Source: Chloroflexota bacterium | Lineage (GTDB): Bacteria > Chloroflexota > Dehalococcoidia > Bin125 | NCBI GenBank assembly: GCA_009838735.1 | Contig: VXQZ01000038.1 | Span: 1-64,000 of the forward strand | Reading direction: 5' to 3' | DNA: 64,000 nucleotides | Translations under genes and position numbers: made by a program | Notes under the pieces: generated by a model | What the model was told of the DNA's origin: nothing | Database searches by the model: none | The model's input: the letters and a program-made list of their open reading frames with translations, nothing else | Shown here: positions 55,050-64,000 of the stretch, piece after piece | Layout: each line of letters starts with the position of its first letter | How positions within the stretch are numbered: the stretch's first letter is position 1

Positions 55050-55142
55050 CCCGATTGACATTCGCGCGCAGCGGTCGGTGATACTCTGACCTGACGCGGC
55101 AGCGGAAGACCCCCGTGTCGAGCTGACGCAATCTCCGCGCGT

Positions 55143-55220
55143 GGTGGGCGTCGCCTAGAGGCCTAAGGCGCCAGGTTGTGGCCCTGGTATTCGTGGGTTC
55201 GAATCCCACCGTCCACCCCA
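55143..55220 (+). tRNA. tRNA-His (anticodon GTG), CCA encoded
   Basis: Cloverleaf with the extra 5' G (G-1 at 55143) pairing with C73, acceptor GTGGGCG/CGTCCAC, anticodon stem CCAGG/CCTGG around TTGTGGC, and T-arm GTGGGTTCGAATCCCAC. CCA is encoded at 55218-55220. Confidence 0.92.
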
Positions 55221-55265
55221 TACGCCGCGGACCGTCATCGCAGTCCAGCGCTCGAGAGACCGCCC

Positions 55266-55772
55266 ATGACCAGACGAATCCCGATCATCTTGATCCTGCT
55301 GATCACGCTGGTTGGCGGATTCGCAGCAGCATGTGACAACAGCGACGACGAGGAACGACTGGCCGCCCAGCGGCTGTTCCGCAACTACCTGCTGATCTCA
55401 GACCGCACGGCAATCGCCGATGTCCGAGTACAGGGCCTGGTCGACGAACTCCCACCCAGCTTCCCGGAGCACGAAGCGCTCGACCTGCTCGGTTCGGCCT
55501 TTACCGACACCCAGAATCGTCGCGAACTGATCGTCGGCTGGCAGACCGAAGAGGAGGAAGCCGACGATCTGTTCAACTGGTTCCGTTCGAAGCTCGACAC
55601 CGATCCCTGGCGCGTGACTGCCGACCCCCAGCGCGCCGGCGTTGATTTCATCACCTTCCGCGACGCCGACAATCCAGCGTTCCGGGGCGAGTTGAGAATC
55701 TCCCAGGAGGGCGAACGAGCGATTGTCGTCCTGATCGCCGTGGAAACCCTCACATCCGACGACGGCGCATAG
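55266..55772 (+). CDS. Small lipoprotein of unknown function
   Basis: 168 residues. The start at 55266 gives a lipoprotein signal (IILILLITLVGGFAAACDN). The mature part is acidic and alpha/beta (ELIVGWQTEEEEADDLFNWF, PWRVTADPQRAGVDFITFRD, GELRISQEGERAIVVLIAVE). It may bind at the membrane surface. The family is not recognised. It lies 45 bases downstream of tRNA-His and converges with the beta-helix gene. Confidence 0.7.
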   Translation: MTRRIPIILILLITLVGGFAAACDNSDDEERLAAQRLFRNYLLISDRTAIADVRVQGLVDELPPSFPEHEALDLLGSAFTDTQNRRELIVGWQTEEEEADDLFNWFRSKLDTDPWRVTADPQRAGVDFITFRDADNPAFRGELRISQEGERAIVVLIAVETLTSDDGA

Positions 55773-55801
55773 AGGCTCGCTGCAAGCTTCGGGCGCGGGC
55801 A

Positions 55802-58252
55802 CTAGGGGAGAGTCAACTCCCCGTCCCGGATCGCCCGGATCCAGAGGGCCGGGAATGCCCACCAACCGGGATCCCATGCCCGCCTCAATCGCGGCCAGAT
55901 CAACGCCCACGAGTCGCCATCCCACTGCCAGACGTTGCCGATCAAGCCGGATTGCGCCGCGTCGATCTCCGCGAGCGCGTCAAGTGAGTCGACCCCACGG
56001 CCCAACCAGGTCACGCTGTTAATGCCCTGCTTCAGGGCCGGCACCGTCGGCCGTTCGACTACGCCTCCCGCAGGGACGAAGAAGTCGCCCGAGGCACGAG
56101 ATGACAGCTGCATCCTGACGACATCGCCCGTCTCCAACATCTCCAAACCGCCTTGCGGATCGGCCGGAGCAGATGACACCAGCGGCGACCAGCCGAGCCA
56201 GCGTTCCTCCGCTGACTTCCAGACCCAGACGGTTTCCAGCCGCCGCAACAGCGGCGACATCGCCTCTTCGATGCCCATCGCCGGACCAGTCCAGGCGAAC
56301 CAGTTCACGCCGCCGACAAGTTTCACACGCTGCGAGGGCAGGAACGCTGGAGAGAACTCGGATGTCGCGCCGGCCGTCGTCACCGCGAGCGCTCGGACTG
56401 CCCCCGACGGGATCACGGCCGTGCTGACTTCCCACTTGCCTCCGCTGTTGGCGGGCTGACTTCTGGCGTGTTGTCGTTCGCCTGAGGCGTCCAGCACGAA
56501 GATATGCACCCGGCTGCCCGGAGTCGCCGTTCCGCTGAACGTCGACCGGTAGCTACCGGCGCTGATTCGCCTGAGCGTGTGTCCAACCAACACTGGATGG
56601 TTGAGCAGGCGGTTCGGGCCATTGTCACGATCGCGCAGATCGTTCTCTGTCGGACCATCCGCGCCAAGATCAATGTCCAGGTTGTTTCCCGAGAACTGAT
56701 TTTGGCCCAACGTAGTCCGCGACGAGACGGCGCCAATCAGCAGATTGTCCTGAGAGTTCGACCCGACAACCGAAATCCCCGCTCCCGACGAGTCACTAAT
56801 CAGGTTGCCGCTGACCTGAGCCCGCACGACGGCGTCGTCGAGGCGAATCGCCCAGGTCAGCCGTTCGTCGCTGTCGAACCGGACCCGGGACGCGACGCTG
56901 GCGCCCACGGAGTTCGAGTGCACCTTCGGCTCTTCGGTATTCGCTAGTCGAATCCCGAACTCCGCGCCGCAGACGTGATTGCCGAATCCTGCATCGTCGC
57001 CGATCGTGATCTCGGTCCCGGCGCGAACATCAATCGCCGCCTCGGTCGGTCCCTGGCGAGAACCGGCAACAACATTGCGAGTCAGGCTCACACGTGTGGT
57101 GTTCACGTCGTCAACGACGACGCCGAAGTCGCCTGCTGCCACAACGTTGTTGCGTAGCTCAATCTTGGCTGCTCCGGCAATAACCGAGATGCCTCGCTCA
57201 CGGTTTGGCCTGATCACTGCGTGGGGCAAGGCCAGTGGAGTTACTGGTTCCAATGGATCGCGCGGGGCCAGGCCGACCCAGTTGTTTTCGATCTGCGCCT
57301 CGCGAGCGCCCTGTTCGACGGCGATCCCCACTCGGTTGCCGGCCACAAGATTGGCCTCCCGAATGCCAACACGAGCCAACGCCGAACCCGGGCCCAGGAA
57401 CAGACCCACATCGTTGGCAGCCACCGCGCCGTCGCGTCTGATTCCGATCCGATTCCCGTCGACTTCGATCACCTCGCGCGTGTCCCGCAACTCAATCCCC
57501 GCCACCCTGCTATTGCCAATCGTGTTGTCACGGATCGTCGCCTGGGCAGAGTCGACGACCAGGATTCCATCATCGTTGGGCAGCGGCGAGCCGTCTCCGC
57601 TGATCCCGATCACGTTGCCGGACACGACCGCGTCAACGCTGCCTCCACCACCGATGACAATGCCGTGTCCGGTCCGTTCTTGCACGCTGTTGCCGGCGAT
57701 TCGATTGTTCGACACCCGCGCCCCGCTGGCCCCACCGATCACCGCGACGCCGCTCAGACGGTTTGCCGATGCCGTGCCGTCGGGTCGCAGCCCAATCCAG
57801 TTGCCGTCGATCGTGACCTGACTCGCATCGACGCCTACCACCCCGATTCCGTAGCGCTCGAAGCCGAAGACACCGATGCCACGAACCATGCTGCCCGCTG
57901 CGACGATTTCAACGCCGGCAGCGTCGCCGGCGCGAGCGCCATCAATCCAGATTCGCGGGGCGACGTCGGGCGACACATCGCCGCTCGACCCATCGATTGA
58001 AATGTTCTCGCCGGTGAGCGCCGGTAGCGCCGAACGCGGCCGGATGGTCATCGCACCGCTGAAGCTAATCACATCGTCACCGGGCGAGTCGTTCGCACCA
58101 TCGATCGCCCAGCGCAGCGTGCCCTGGCCCGAATCGGCGCTCGAAGTCACGACCCACTCCTGCGAGGATTGGGCGGAGACTTGAGCGGCTAGCAGAACCA
58201 GACCGGCGACGAGCGGGAAGAGTACGACGACCCATGCGCTGCGGAGCATCAC
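55802..58252 (-). CDS. Secreted right-handed beta-helix protein with Trp-rich C-terminal modules
   Basis: 816 residues with a signal peptide (WVVVLFPLVAGLVLLAAQVSA). About residues 30-570 carry repeated NxI/VxGN-type coils (SNNRIAGNSV, VSGNVIGISGDG, IRDNTIGNSRVAGIEL, LTRNVVAGS) characteristic of parallel beta-helix (CSLREA/pectate-lyase-like) surface proteins. The last 170 residues contain two Trp-rich modules (VNWFAWTGPAMG...VWVWKS and INSVTWLGRGVD...VWQWDG) like those at the start of the three metalloproteases. Extracellular or wall-associated; ligand unknown. Confidence 0.8.
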   Translation of the reverse strand: MMLRSAWVVVLFPLVAGLVLLAAQVSAQSSQEWVVTSSADSGQGTLRWAIDGANDSPGDDVISFSGAMTIRPRSALPALTGENISIDGSSGDVSPDVAPRIWIDGARAGDAAGVEIVAAGSMVRGIGVFGFERYGIGVVGVDASQVTIDGNWIGLRPDGTASANRLSGVAVIGGASGARVSNNRIAGNSVQERTGHGIVIGGGGSVDAVVSGNVIGISGDGSPLPNDDGILVVDSAQATIRDNTIGNSRVAGIELRDTREVIEVDGNRIGIRRDGAVAANDVGLFLGPGSALARVGIREANLVAGNRVGIAVEQGAREAQIENNWVGLAPRDPLEPVTPLALPHAVIRPNRERGISVIAGAAKIELRNNVVAAGDFGVVVDDVNTTRVSLTRNVVAGSRQGPTEAAIDVRAGTEITIGDDAGFGNHVCGAEFGIRLANTEEPKVHSNSVGASVASRVRFDSDERLTWAIRLDDAVVRAQVSGNLISDSSGAGISVVGSNSQDNLLIGAVSSRTTLGQNQFSGNNLDIDLGADGPTENDLRDRDNGPNRLLNHPVLVGHTLRRISAGSYRSTFSGTATPGSRVHIFVLDASGERQHARSQPANSGGKWEVSTAVIPSGAVRALAVTTAGATSEFSPAFLPSQRVKLVGGVNWFAWTGPAMGIEEAMSPLLRRLETVWVWKSAEERWLGWSPLVSSAPADPQGGLEMLETGDVVRMQLSSRASGDFFVPAGGVVERPTVPALKQGINSVTWLGRGVDSLDALAEIDAAQSGLIGNVWQWDGDSWALIWPRLRRAWDPGWWAFPALWIRAIRDGELTLP

Positions 58253-58296
58253 AGACTCACTCTATGACGGGTTGGCGTTGCGGCCACCAGCGACGC

Positions 58297-59943
58297 TTAG
58301 CGTCGCTGGACGTTCTCCAATAGCGCCGCCGAGCGCAACACGAGGTAGAACCGATCGCCGGGGCTGAGGGTAAAGTCGACTGCCCCAGGGACATCGGCCG
58401 TGAACCAGGCCTGCCATCCTCCCGCCTCGGTCCGCAACCAGGCTGCCGAGACCACGCTCGAGATACTGGCGACAGCCTCACTCACGGGAATCTCCGGCCC
58501 CAACCAGGTCAGATCATTCCAGCGCGCGCGCAGCGGCTCACCCGGTCCCAGCAAATTGCCAATGAGGCCGTTGTTGTTGACCTGCGCCTTGGCTATCAAC
58601 CAGGCCTGCACGGAGGTCGATTCGGGATACGGCCTGCCGTCAACGTGCTGCAAGTCGAAGATCGCTGTCGCCACGCCGTCTCTGGTCTCACTGACTTGCG
58701 GATACACCTGCGCCCCGGCTCGGGATACGACCGGCCACCAGCGGACCTGGTACGTACCCGCTACCCGCTGGCCGAGCCGGTCGACCACTTCGGCGTACAG
58801 GCGATATCGCGTCGACGAGGCAAACTCTTCGATCAGCACCTCATCGACCTCAGCCCGCGTGACCTCTGCCCATAGGTACAGCGTGGTCGGCGTACCGGTC
58901 ACCCTGACGGGCAGACTGTGGCCGAGCGTGCCTCCACCGCCGAACCACGTCGCCGAAACGGTCGACACACCCAACCGCGCGCTTCGGCTATCCAGGTGCA
59001 CGCGCGCGGTTCCGGAATCATCGGTGACCTGCGACTCGCCGTCACCGTCCCAACGCACGACGAGACCGCTTTCGGCGCTGAACACGATCCGCTCGTTCGG
59101 GACTCCCTGTCCACGTTCATCTTGCAGCAACACCTGGATCGAGCCTGCGTCTCCAATGCTGCCGAACTCCATGGCCGGCTCAGAGATCGGAACCAACCTC
59201 AAGCGATCTGGCGCTCCATAGAGCTGGAACTGCATCGTCAGTGACGCCACCCCGCTCGTCGCCCTGATCGTGACGTCACCGGGGTCCGACGACAGGAACA
59301 CCGACGCTCGGCCGCTGACATTCGTCGTGATCGGGAGTGATGTCGTCGACGTTGTCGCACCGCTGCGTAAGGTTGCACCCGTCGGCGCCTCCACTATCTC
59401 GAGAAAGATTTGCGACGACGGCGCGCCCAACCCGGTGCTGTCCGCGGCGGCCAACCGAATCAGGTGCGGCTCAGTCGCATCCAGTCGCGCTCGGTTATCT
59501 GGCTCGTCGAGACGAATCGTAGTCGTCACGCCCACGAATCGAATGGTGACGGTATCGACGAGCGAACCGACCTGAGCCTGGACGACGGTGGAACCCGTGC
59601 GACCGTCTCCAACAAGAATCGCTGAAGCGCCCAATAGGCCATTGCCCACGTCGAACAGTCGCGCGTCGATCACTGGTGGACCACTGGCCGAGCCGAAAGC
59701 ACCCAACTTGGTCGACAGTGAGACGCGGGATTGATCGCCAGCGGCTTCAACAGGAATGCGAACCGTGATTCGAGATTCGCCCCCGCGCGCCTCGACAGCC
59801 AATGGATATGCGGTCACCGACAGGACCCGCTGAGAGTTGGCCGAAGACGATTCGGGCCAGACCGACGACGCCCAGGCCGACAACACGACCACGGCGAACA
59901 GGGCGACGAACCGCACATGCAAGCGGATTCGGGGGCCGATCAT
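58297..59943 (-). CDS. Secreted Ig-like-domain protein with C-terminal Trp-rich module
   Basis: 548 residues from the ATG at 59943. Signal/anchor region LFAVVVLSAWASSVWP. The body is a chain of invasin/Big_1-like Ig domains (AVEARGGESRITVRIPV, LLGASAILVGDGRTGS, SGRASVFLSSDPGDVTI, VLLQDERGQGVPNERIVFS, DDSGTARVHLDS). The final 80 residues (NDLTWLGPEIPVSEAV to LSPGDRFYLVLRS) are one copy of the Trp-rich module. A surface stalk or adhesin-like role is likely but inferred. 44 bases separate it from the beta-helix gene downstream on the same strand. Confidence 0.75.
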   Translation of the reverse strand: MIGPRIRLHVRFVALFAVVVLSAWASSVWPESSSANSQRVLSVTAYPLAVEARGGESRITVRIPVEAAGDQSRVSLSTKLGAFGSASGPPVIDARLFDVGNGLLGASAILVGDGRTGSTVVQAQVGSLVDTVTIRFVGVTTTIRLDEPDNRARLDATEPHLIRLAAADSTGLGAPSSQIFLEIVEAPTGATLRSGATTSTTSLPITTNVSGRASVFLSSDPGDVTIRATSGVASLTMQFQLYGAPDRLRLVPISEPAMEFGSIGDAGSIQVLLQDERGQGVPNERIVFSAESGLVVRWDGDGESQVTDDSGTARVHLDSRSARLGVSTVSATWFGGGGTLGHSLPVRVTGTPTTLYLWAEVTRAEVDEVLIEEFASSTRYRLYAEVVDRLGQRVAGTYQVRWWPVVSRAGAQVYPQVSETRDGVATAIFDLQHVDGRPYPESTSVQAWLIAKAQVNNNGLIGNLLGPGEPLRARWNDLTWLGPEIPVSEAVASISSVVSAAWLRTEAGGWQAWFTADVPGAVDFTLSPGDRFYLVLRSAALLENVQRR

Positions 59944-60102
59944 CACAATTTCAGTGTACGCACCGCTCTTCACATCACCGTCGACCGACGAGTCCGACGC
60001 GTTCAAATCTGCGTGGTTTTACTGTCAATTCACGAGCCGCCTTAGACTTGCCATCAGTAGCATTCACATCCCATCCCGCCTCGCCATCTGAAAGGCCGAC
60101 CC

Positions 60103-60930
60103 ATGTCAAACCACGAATCCTGGCCCGACGCGCCGACGCCGCTCGCCGATGGGGAATGGCAGGTCACGATCTGGGATGTCAGCGAAGAGGGAGTGCTCGC
60201 GATCACCTTGAATCGTCCCGAGCGCTTAAACGCGCTCTCGTTCCGCCTGCTGCGCGAGATGCAAGCGCTGGTCGACTTCGCAGCAGCCAGGCCAGACATC
60301 CGGGTCGTCACCCTGCGCGGGGCCGGCCAGCAAGCATTCTGCTCCGGCGACGACCTCTACGGCATGGACCCAACCCCCGGAATCGACTCCTCGATCACAG
60401 TCCACCACCCCTTCCTGGTCTCGCTGCGCGACCTGAAGAAACCCGTCGTCGCACTGATCAATGGCTGGGCGCTCGGGCACGGCTGGGAGATCGCCTGTGC
60501 CTGTGACATCAGGCTCTGCGCCGACAACATTGAAGTTGGGGACCACAGAGCCCAGCGCGCCATCGGCATGAACGGCGGCACGACCTGGTTCGCCCCGCGA
60601 ATCATGGGTCGTGGACGCGCACTCGAACTGCTGATGACCGGCCGCCACATGTTTGCCGAGGAAGCGCTCCAGTGCGGCTGGGCCAACCGGGTCTGGCCGC
60701 TGGAAGACTTCGATCGAGAAGCCGCCAACTACATCGACAACCTGACCAGGCTGCCCACCCTCAACATCTCCGCCTTCAAGGAGATGATCGACTACTCCGC
60801 CGAGCACTCGCTCAAGGACAGCCTCGCCCACGAGGTCCACGTCTCCGACCGCTACCGCTACACCGACGACGCCGACGAGGGTCGTCGAAGCTGGCGAGAG
60901 AAGCGCCCATCCGTGTTCCGCGGCTACTAG
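60103..60930 (+). CDS. Enoyl-CoA hydratase/isomerase family protein
   Basis: 275 residues of the crotonase fold. LNRPERLNALSFRLLREM, GAGQQAFCSGDDL (first oxyanion-hole region) and ALINGWALGHGWEIACACDIRL (second) are diagnostic. The Glu that acts as second catalytic acid in true hydratases (PE before the GGT loop) is replaced by HRA here, so isomerase, hydrolase or other crotonase chemistry is possible. C-terminal half normal. First of three CoA-related genes at this end of the window. Confidence 0.85.
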   Translation: MSNHESWPDAPTPLADGEWQVTIWDVSEEGVLAITLNRPERLNALSFRLLREMQALVDFAAARPDIRVVTLRGAGQQAFCSGDDLYGMDPTPGIDSSITVHHPFLVSLRDLKKPVVALINGWALGHGWEIACACDIRLCADNIEVGDHRAQRAIGMNGGTTWFAPRIMGRGRALELLMTGRHMFAEEALQCGWANRVWPLEDFDREAANYIDNLTRLPTLNISAFKEMIDYSAEHSLKDSLAHEVHVSDRYRYTDDADEGRRSWREKRPSVFRGY

Positions 60931-61014
60931 CTGAAACCCGACGGGTTTGCGTGATCCCGAACGCGGATTCGAGCTGACGTAGCATGGCACCCAGCAGTAG
61001 GAGCTGAGTGCGCA

Positions 61015-61362
61015 ATGGCCGAGAGCTACCACGAAGCAAGCCTCCATCTTCTGGAACAGGCGGACACAGAGCTCATTGCTGGCGATTTCCGCCAGGCGGC
61101 CGAGAAGGCGTGGGGTGCTGCCGCACAGATCACCAAAGCAGTCTGCATCAAGCGCGGTTGGTCCCACCAAAGCCATGCAGCGCTTCGCGGAGCCAACAAG
61201 CGCCTTGCCGACGAACTCGGCGACAACGAGATTCGCCTCTTGTTTACTGCCGCGCAGAACCTACACAAGAACTTCTATGAGGACTTCTATAACGAGGCAG
61301 AAGTGTCCGTCGGCATCCGCGATGTGCAGCAACTCGTAGAGAAGCTACGACCCCTGGCCTGA
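61015..61362 (+). CDS. Small HEPN/PaREP1-like helical protein
   Basis: 115 residues, all helical. FRQAAEKAWGAAAQITKAVC, HQSHAALRGANKRLADEL and FTAAQNLHKNFYEDFYNEA have the look of PaREP1/HEPN-type four-helix proteins, which often dimerise or accompany nucleotidyltransferases. No canonical RX4-6H RNase motif is seen. It lies between the crotonase and thiolase genes on the same strand with short gaps (84 and 37 bases), but any metabolic link is unclear. Confidence 0.65.
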   Translation: MAESYHEASLHLLEQADTELIAGDFRQAAEKAWGAAAQITKAVCIKRGWSHQSHAALRGANKRLADELGDNEIRLLFTAAQNLHKNFYEDFYNEAEVSVGIRDVQQLVEKLRPLA

Positions 61363-61399
61363 TACCCTGCCTTGAGACCACAACCAACCTGGAGTAACC

Positions 61400-62626
61400 A
61401 TGCCCAAGACTTACATTCTCGGCGGATACCAGTCCGACTTCGCCCGCAACTGGCGCAAGGAGGAACACAACCTGCGCGACGTGATGGCCGAGTCCGTCTA
61501 TGGCGCGCTCGACGCCGTCTCGATGGAGCCCGGCGACATCGACACCGCACACGTTGGCAACTTCGCCGGCGAGCTCTACTCCAAGCAGGGGCAGATGGGC
61601 GGCTTTTTCGCCGAGATCAGTCCTGACTTCGGCGGCCTGCCGACATCTCGCCATGAGGCTGCTTGCGCCTCCGGGAGTATCTCGATCCTGATGGCCTCGG
61701 CCGAGCTCGAGGCCGAGCGCTACGGCACGGCGCTGGTGCTCGGCGTCGAGCAGATGAAGACCGTCAGCCCAGTCGAGGGCGGCGACTTCCTCGGCACCGC
61801 CGGCTGGTACGAACTCGAGGCGGAAGGCGTCGAGCTGCCCTTTCCCAAGCTCTTTGGTCGGCTCGGCGATGTCTACGACGATCGCTACGGTCTGGACCCG
61901 GCCCACCTGCAGCGCCTGGCCGAGCTCAACTACGAGAACGCGCAGCGCAACTCTGCGGCGCAGACCCGCAAGTGGCTCGGCGATGTGCCGTCTGATTTAT
62001 CGGAAGGCAAGTACGTCGCGCCGATCACCGGCCGTCTGCTCCTGCGCGACTGCTCCCAGATCACCGACGGTGCCGCCGCGCTGATCCTCGCCAACGAAGA
62101 ACGAGCGGCCGAATGGGCCGAGGCGCGCGGCATTGACCTCGCCGACGTCCCAACCCTGCAGGGCTGGGGCCACCACACCGCCGCATTGACCTTCGACGAG
62201 AAGATCTCCCAGGCGCAGGGCGACGAGTACGTCCTGCCGCATACTCGCCGAGCGATCACCGACGCATATGACCGCGCCGGCATCGACGGCCACACTGACC
62301 TCGACGCGATCGAGACCCACGATTGCTTCACGACCAGCCACTACATGGCGATCGACCACTTCGGCATTACCGCGCCAGGCAAGAGCTACGAGGCGATCGA
62401 AGACGGCCGGATCGACTTCAACGGCGAGATTCCGATGAACCCGTCCGGCGGTCTGATCGGTGGCGGCCACCCTGTCGGCGCGACTGGCGTCCGGCAGGCC
62501 CTTGACGCCTGGAAGCAGGTCACTGGCAACGCCGGCGACTACCAGGTCGAAGGCGCCAGCCGAGCCGCAACCCTCAACATCGGAGGATCCGGCACGACAT
62601 CGGTCTCGCTGATCATCGGTCGCTAG
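61400..62626 (+). CDS. Thiolase-family (SCP-x-like) acyl-CoA acetyltransferase
   Basis: 408 residues. Active-site Cys at about 89 in HEAACASGSISILMAS, second half with ETHDCFTTSHYMAIDHFG and the C-terminal GGLIGGGHPVGATG. These place it in the SCP-x/non-specific lipid-transfer thiolase group, which cleaves or forms beta-ketoacyl-CoA, often for branched or steroid-like chains. Cytosolic. It converges with the CoA-transferase gene across a hairpin terminator. Confidence 0.9.
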   Translation: MPKTYILGGYQSDFARNWRKEEHNLRDVMAESVYGALDAVSMEPGDIDTAHVGNFAGELYSKQGQMGGFFAEISPDFGGLPTSRHEAACASGSISILMASAELEAERYGTALVLGVEQMKTVSPVEGGDFLGTAGWYELEAEGVELPFPKLFGRLGDVYDDRYGLDPAHLQRLAELNYENAQRNSAAQTRKWLGDVPSDLSEGKYVAPITGRLLLRDCSQITDGAAALILANEERAAEWAEARGIDLADVPTLQGWGHHTAALTFDEKISQAQGDEYVLPHTRRAITDAYDRAGIDGHTDLDAIETHDCFTTSHYMAIDHFGITAPGKSYEAIEDGRIDFNGEIPMNPSGGLIGGGHPVGATGVRQALDAWKQVTGNAGDYQVEGASRAATLNIGGSGTTSVSLIIGR

Positions 62627-62648
62627 AACGAACCTGGCAGGCGCAAAT

Positions 62649-62675
62649 GAAGGGCGGTCCTGGCGGCCGCCCTTC
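62649..62675. terminator. Hairpin between convergent thiolase and CoA-transferase genes
   Basis: GAAGGGCGG and CCGCCCTTC form a perfect 9-bp GC-rich stem around a 9-base loop. No T-tract is obvious on either strand. Its position between two convergent stops fits a shared terminator. Confidence 0.65.
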
Positions 62676-62701
62676 GCCGTTGGCTCCGGGAAGTTGGCTG
62701 C

Positions 62702-63928
62702 CTAGCCAATCACGCCATCAGCCGACAGCGACGCCAGTTCATCTGCAGACAGGCCCAGGCGCTCCGTCAACACCTCGCCCGAATGCTCGCCCAACTCGGG
62801 CGCATCCCGGCGCAGGGTCGCCGGCTGACCGTGCAGCAACACCGGATGCGTCAAGGTCTGGGTTGGACCGAAATGCCGGTGGTCGCGGCTCACGAGGTAT
62901 TCGTTGGCAATCACGGCGGGGTCACTGGTCAAATCGCCGATCTGCTGTACACGGGTGAAGATCAGGTTCGGCTCGGTCAACAACCGCTGTTCCCACTCCT
63001 CACGAGGCGCCGAGGCGAATCGCTCCTCCAAAAGTGCAATCAGCTCCTCGCAGTGCTCCCCAATTGCCGCCAGGGTTCCGAAGCGCTCGTCATGGACAAT
63101 CTCATCAAGCCCCATCGCACGGCAGAAGGATTCCCAGTCTCTCTCGGCTTCGAGGATGCCAAGCATCAGCCACTTGTCGTCGCCGCAGCGGTAGAGATTC
63201 CAGAGCGGATTCGCTGCATTGCTACGATCGAATCGGGGCCACAGGTCCAGGCCCTGCATCATACTCACGCTGATGCCCCAGAATTGCAGCCACATCGTCG
63301 CCATGATGTGCGACACCTCGATCCGCTGCCCCTTGCCGCCATTCAGCTCCCGACCTGAGATTGCAGCCAATACGCCGTAGGCTAGGCAAGTCGCGCCCAT
63401 GACGTCGGCAATGCCCAGTGTGTTCCAGTTCGGCGGGTCGTCAGGGCCGCCGCCGGAGTACATGAACCCACCGCGTGCCTGCCCTACCGCATCCAGGGCC
63501 GGCAAGTGCGACTCCGCTCCCTTGAAGCCGTAGCCGGCCGTCGCTGCGTGGATCAGGCGAGGATTGATCTCCATCAATGCCTCGGTCGACAATCCGAGCT
63601 TCTCAAACGTCCCCGGCCGATAGTTCTCGATGAACACGTCCGTGTCCACGATCAAATCTCGGAACAATTCCCGGCCCCGCTCCGACTTGAGGTCAAGCGC
63701 CAGCGATCGCTTGTTGCGGTTCACCGCCTCGAACAACGCCGAGTGCCCATCGGGCATCATGTTGGGAATCCCCGCCACCGATTCGACAAACCGCGCCGCG
63801 TCGGGACGCGTGGGCGACTCGATTTTGATCACGTCCGCGCCGAGGTCGCCCAGCATCATCCCACCGATCGGGCCAAATCCCCAGGTCGAGCACTCCAGAA
63901 TCTTAATCCCGTCCAGCGGGCCGGCCAT
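62702..63928 (-). CDS. CaiB/BaiF family (class III) CoA-transferase
   Basis: 408 residues, the family length. It begins MAGPLDGIKILECSTWGFGP and continues with MMLGDLGADVIKIESP, RNKRSLALDLKSERGRELF, DVFIENYRPGTFEKLGLS and ARGGFMYSGG, all class III landmarks. D146 in ALDAVGQARGG is the likely acyl-anhydride-forming Asp. It moves CoA between carboxylic acids, typically in catabolism of carnitine, bile acids, aromatics or dicarboxylates. Donor and acceptor cannot be read from sequence. Confidence 0.92.
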   Translation of the reverse strand: MAGPLDGIKILECSTWGFGPIGGMMLGDLGADVIKIESPTRPDAARFVESVAGIPNMMPDGHSALFEAVNRNKRSLALDLKSERGRELFRDLIVDTDVFIENYRPGTFEKLGLSTEALMEINPRLIHAATAGYGFKGAESHLPALDAVGQARGGFMYSGGGPDDPPNWNTLGIADVMGATCLAYGVLAAISGRELNGGKGQRIEVSHIMATMWLQFWGISVSMMQGLDLWPRFDRSNAANPLWNLYRCGDDKWLMLGILEAERDWESFCRAMGLDEIVHDERFGTLAAIGEHCEELIALLEERFASAPREEWEQRLLTEPNLIFTRVQQIGDLTSDPAVIANEYLVSRDHRHFGPTQTLTHPVLLHGQPATLRRDAPELGEHSGEVLTERLGLSADELASLSADGVIG

Positions 63929-64000
63929 GGCGCATTCCTCTCGCTCAGTCGCTGATGCTTCCCACCGACTAGAGCACGACGTGTTCCTGATGCTCGCCGA

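Noticed and set aside
53445-55061. 538-codon minus-strand frame antisense to mgtE
   Set aside because: Its residues are His/Arg/Gln-rich shadow of the MgtE reading frame, and it runs through the tRNA-Arg gene.

Overview
High-GC bacterial DNA with mixed content. My best guess is a Chloroflexota/Dehalococcoidia-like (SAR202-type) genome. This is inferred from the combination of LLM-class flavin monooxygenases, a CaiB/BaiF CoA-transferase, an SCP-x-type thiolase, secreted beta-propeller and beta-helix proteins, bS21, MgtE and CCA-encoding tRNAs. No rRNA or other decisive marker is present, so the placement is tentative.

Region 1 (1-25.4 kb) is sparse accessory DNA. It carries a cassette present three times in decaying form: a secreted HEXXH metalloprotease (2902-5667, 15426-18125, 19398-21455, all minus) preceded by a luciferase-like monooxygenase that is a pseudogene each time. 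In two of the three copies a small winged-helix gene (187-702 and 14432-14947, plus) lies on the far side. An IS5-type element (1219-2528) has landed inside the first cassette, and its transposase carries one in-frame TGA. Between the cassettes lie a HelD/UvrD-like helicase with C-terminal zinc ribbons, a HEPN-motif protein, a 14-repeat RCC1-like lipoprotein, an SH3/propeller lipoprotein and an acyl-CoA dehydrogenase scrap.

Region 2 (25.4-27.7 kb) holds an orphan phage-portal-like gene and a tiny zinc-ribbon gene, without other phage genes.

Region 3 (27.7-48.3 kb) looks like core genome: recF; a tandem pair of ferritin-like proteins, one with a full diiron ligand set and one with almost all ligands lost; a lipid kinase; a VOC protein plus a zinc-ribbon membrane protein; a tight operon of two DUF1538 membrane proteins, a PII-like protein and a CBS protein; on the opposite strand an AIRS-like protein, a MoxR-type AAA ATPase and a VWA protein; a PEP-utilising-enzyme-like protein; an orphan sugar-binding protein; and a CNT nucleoside transporter.

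Region 4 (46.8-64 kb) has a histidine kinase/response regulator pair separated by decamer repeats, rpsU, two surface proteins with a shared C-terminal anchor motif, an intact LLM oxidoreductase, tRNA-Arg, mgtE, tRNA-His, a small lipoprotein and two large secreted proteins. It ends with acyl-CoA genes: an enoyl-CoA hydratase family protein, a thiolase and a class III CoA-transferase. A tryptophan-rich module found at the N-terminus of the three metalloproteases recurs at the C-terminus of the two large secreted proteins at 55.8-59.9 kb, linking the accessory and core parts of the window.
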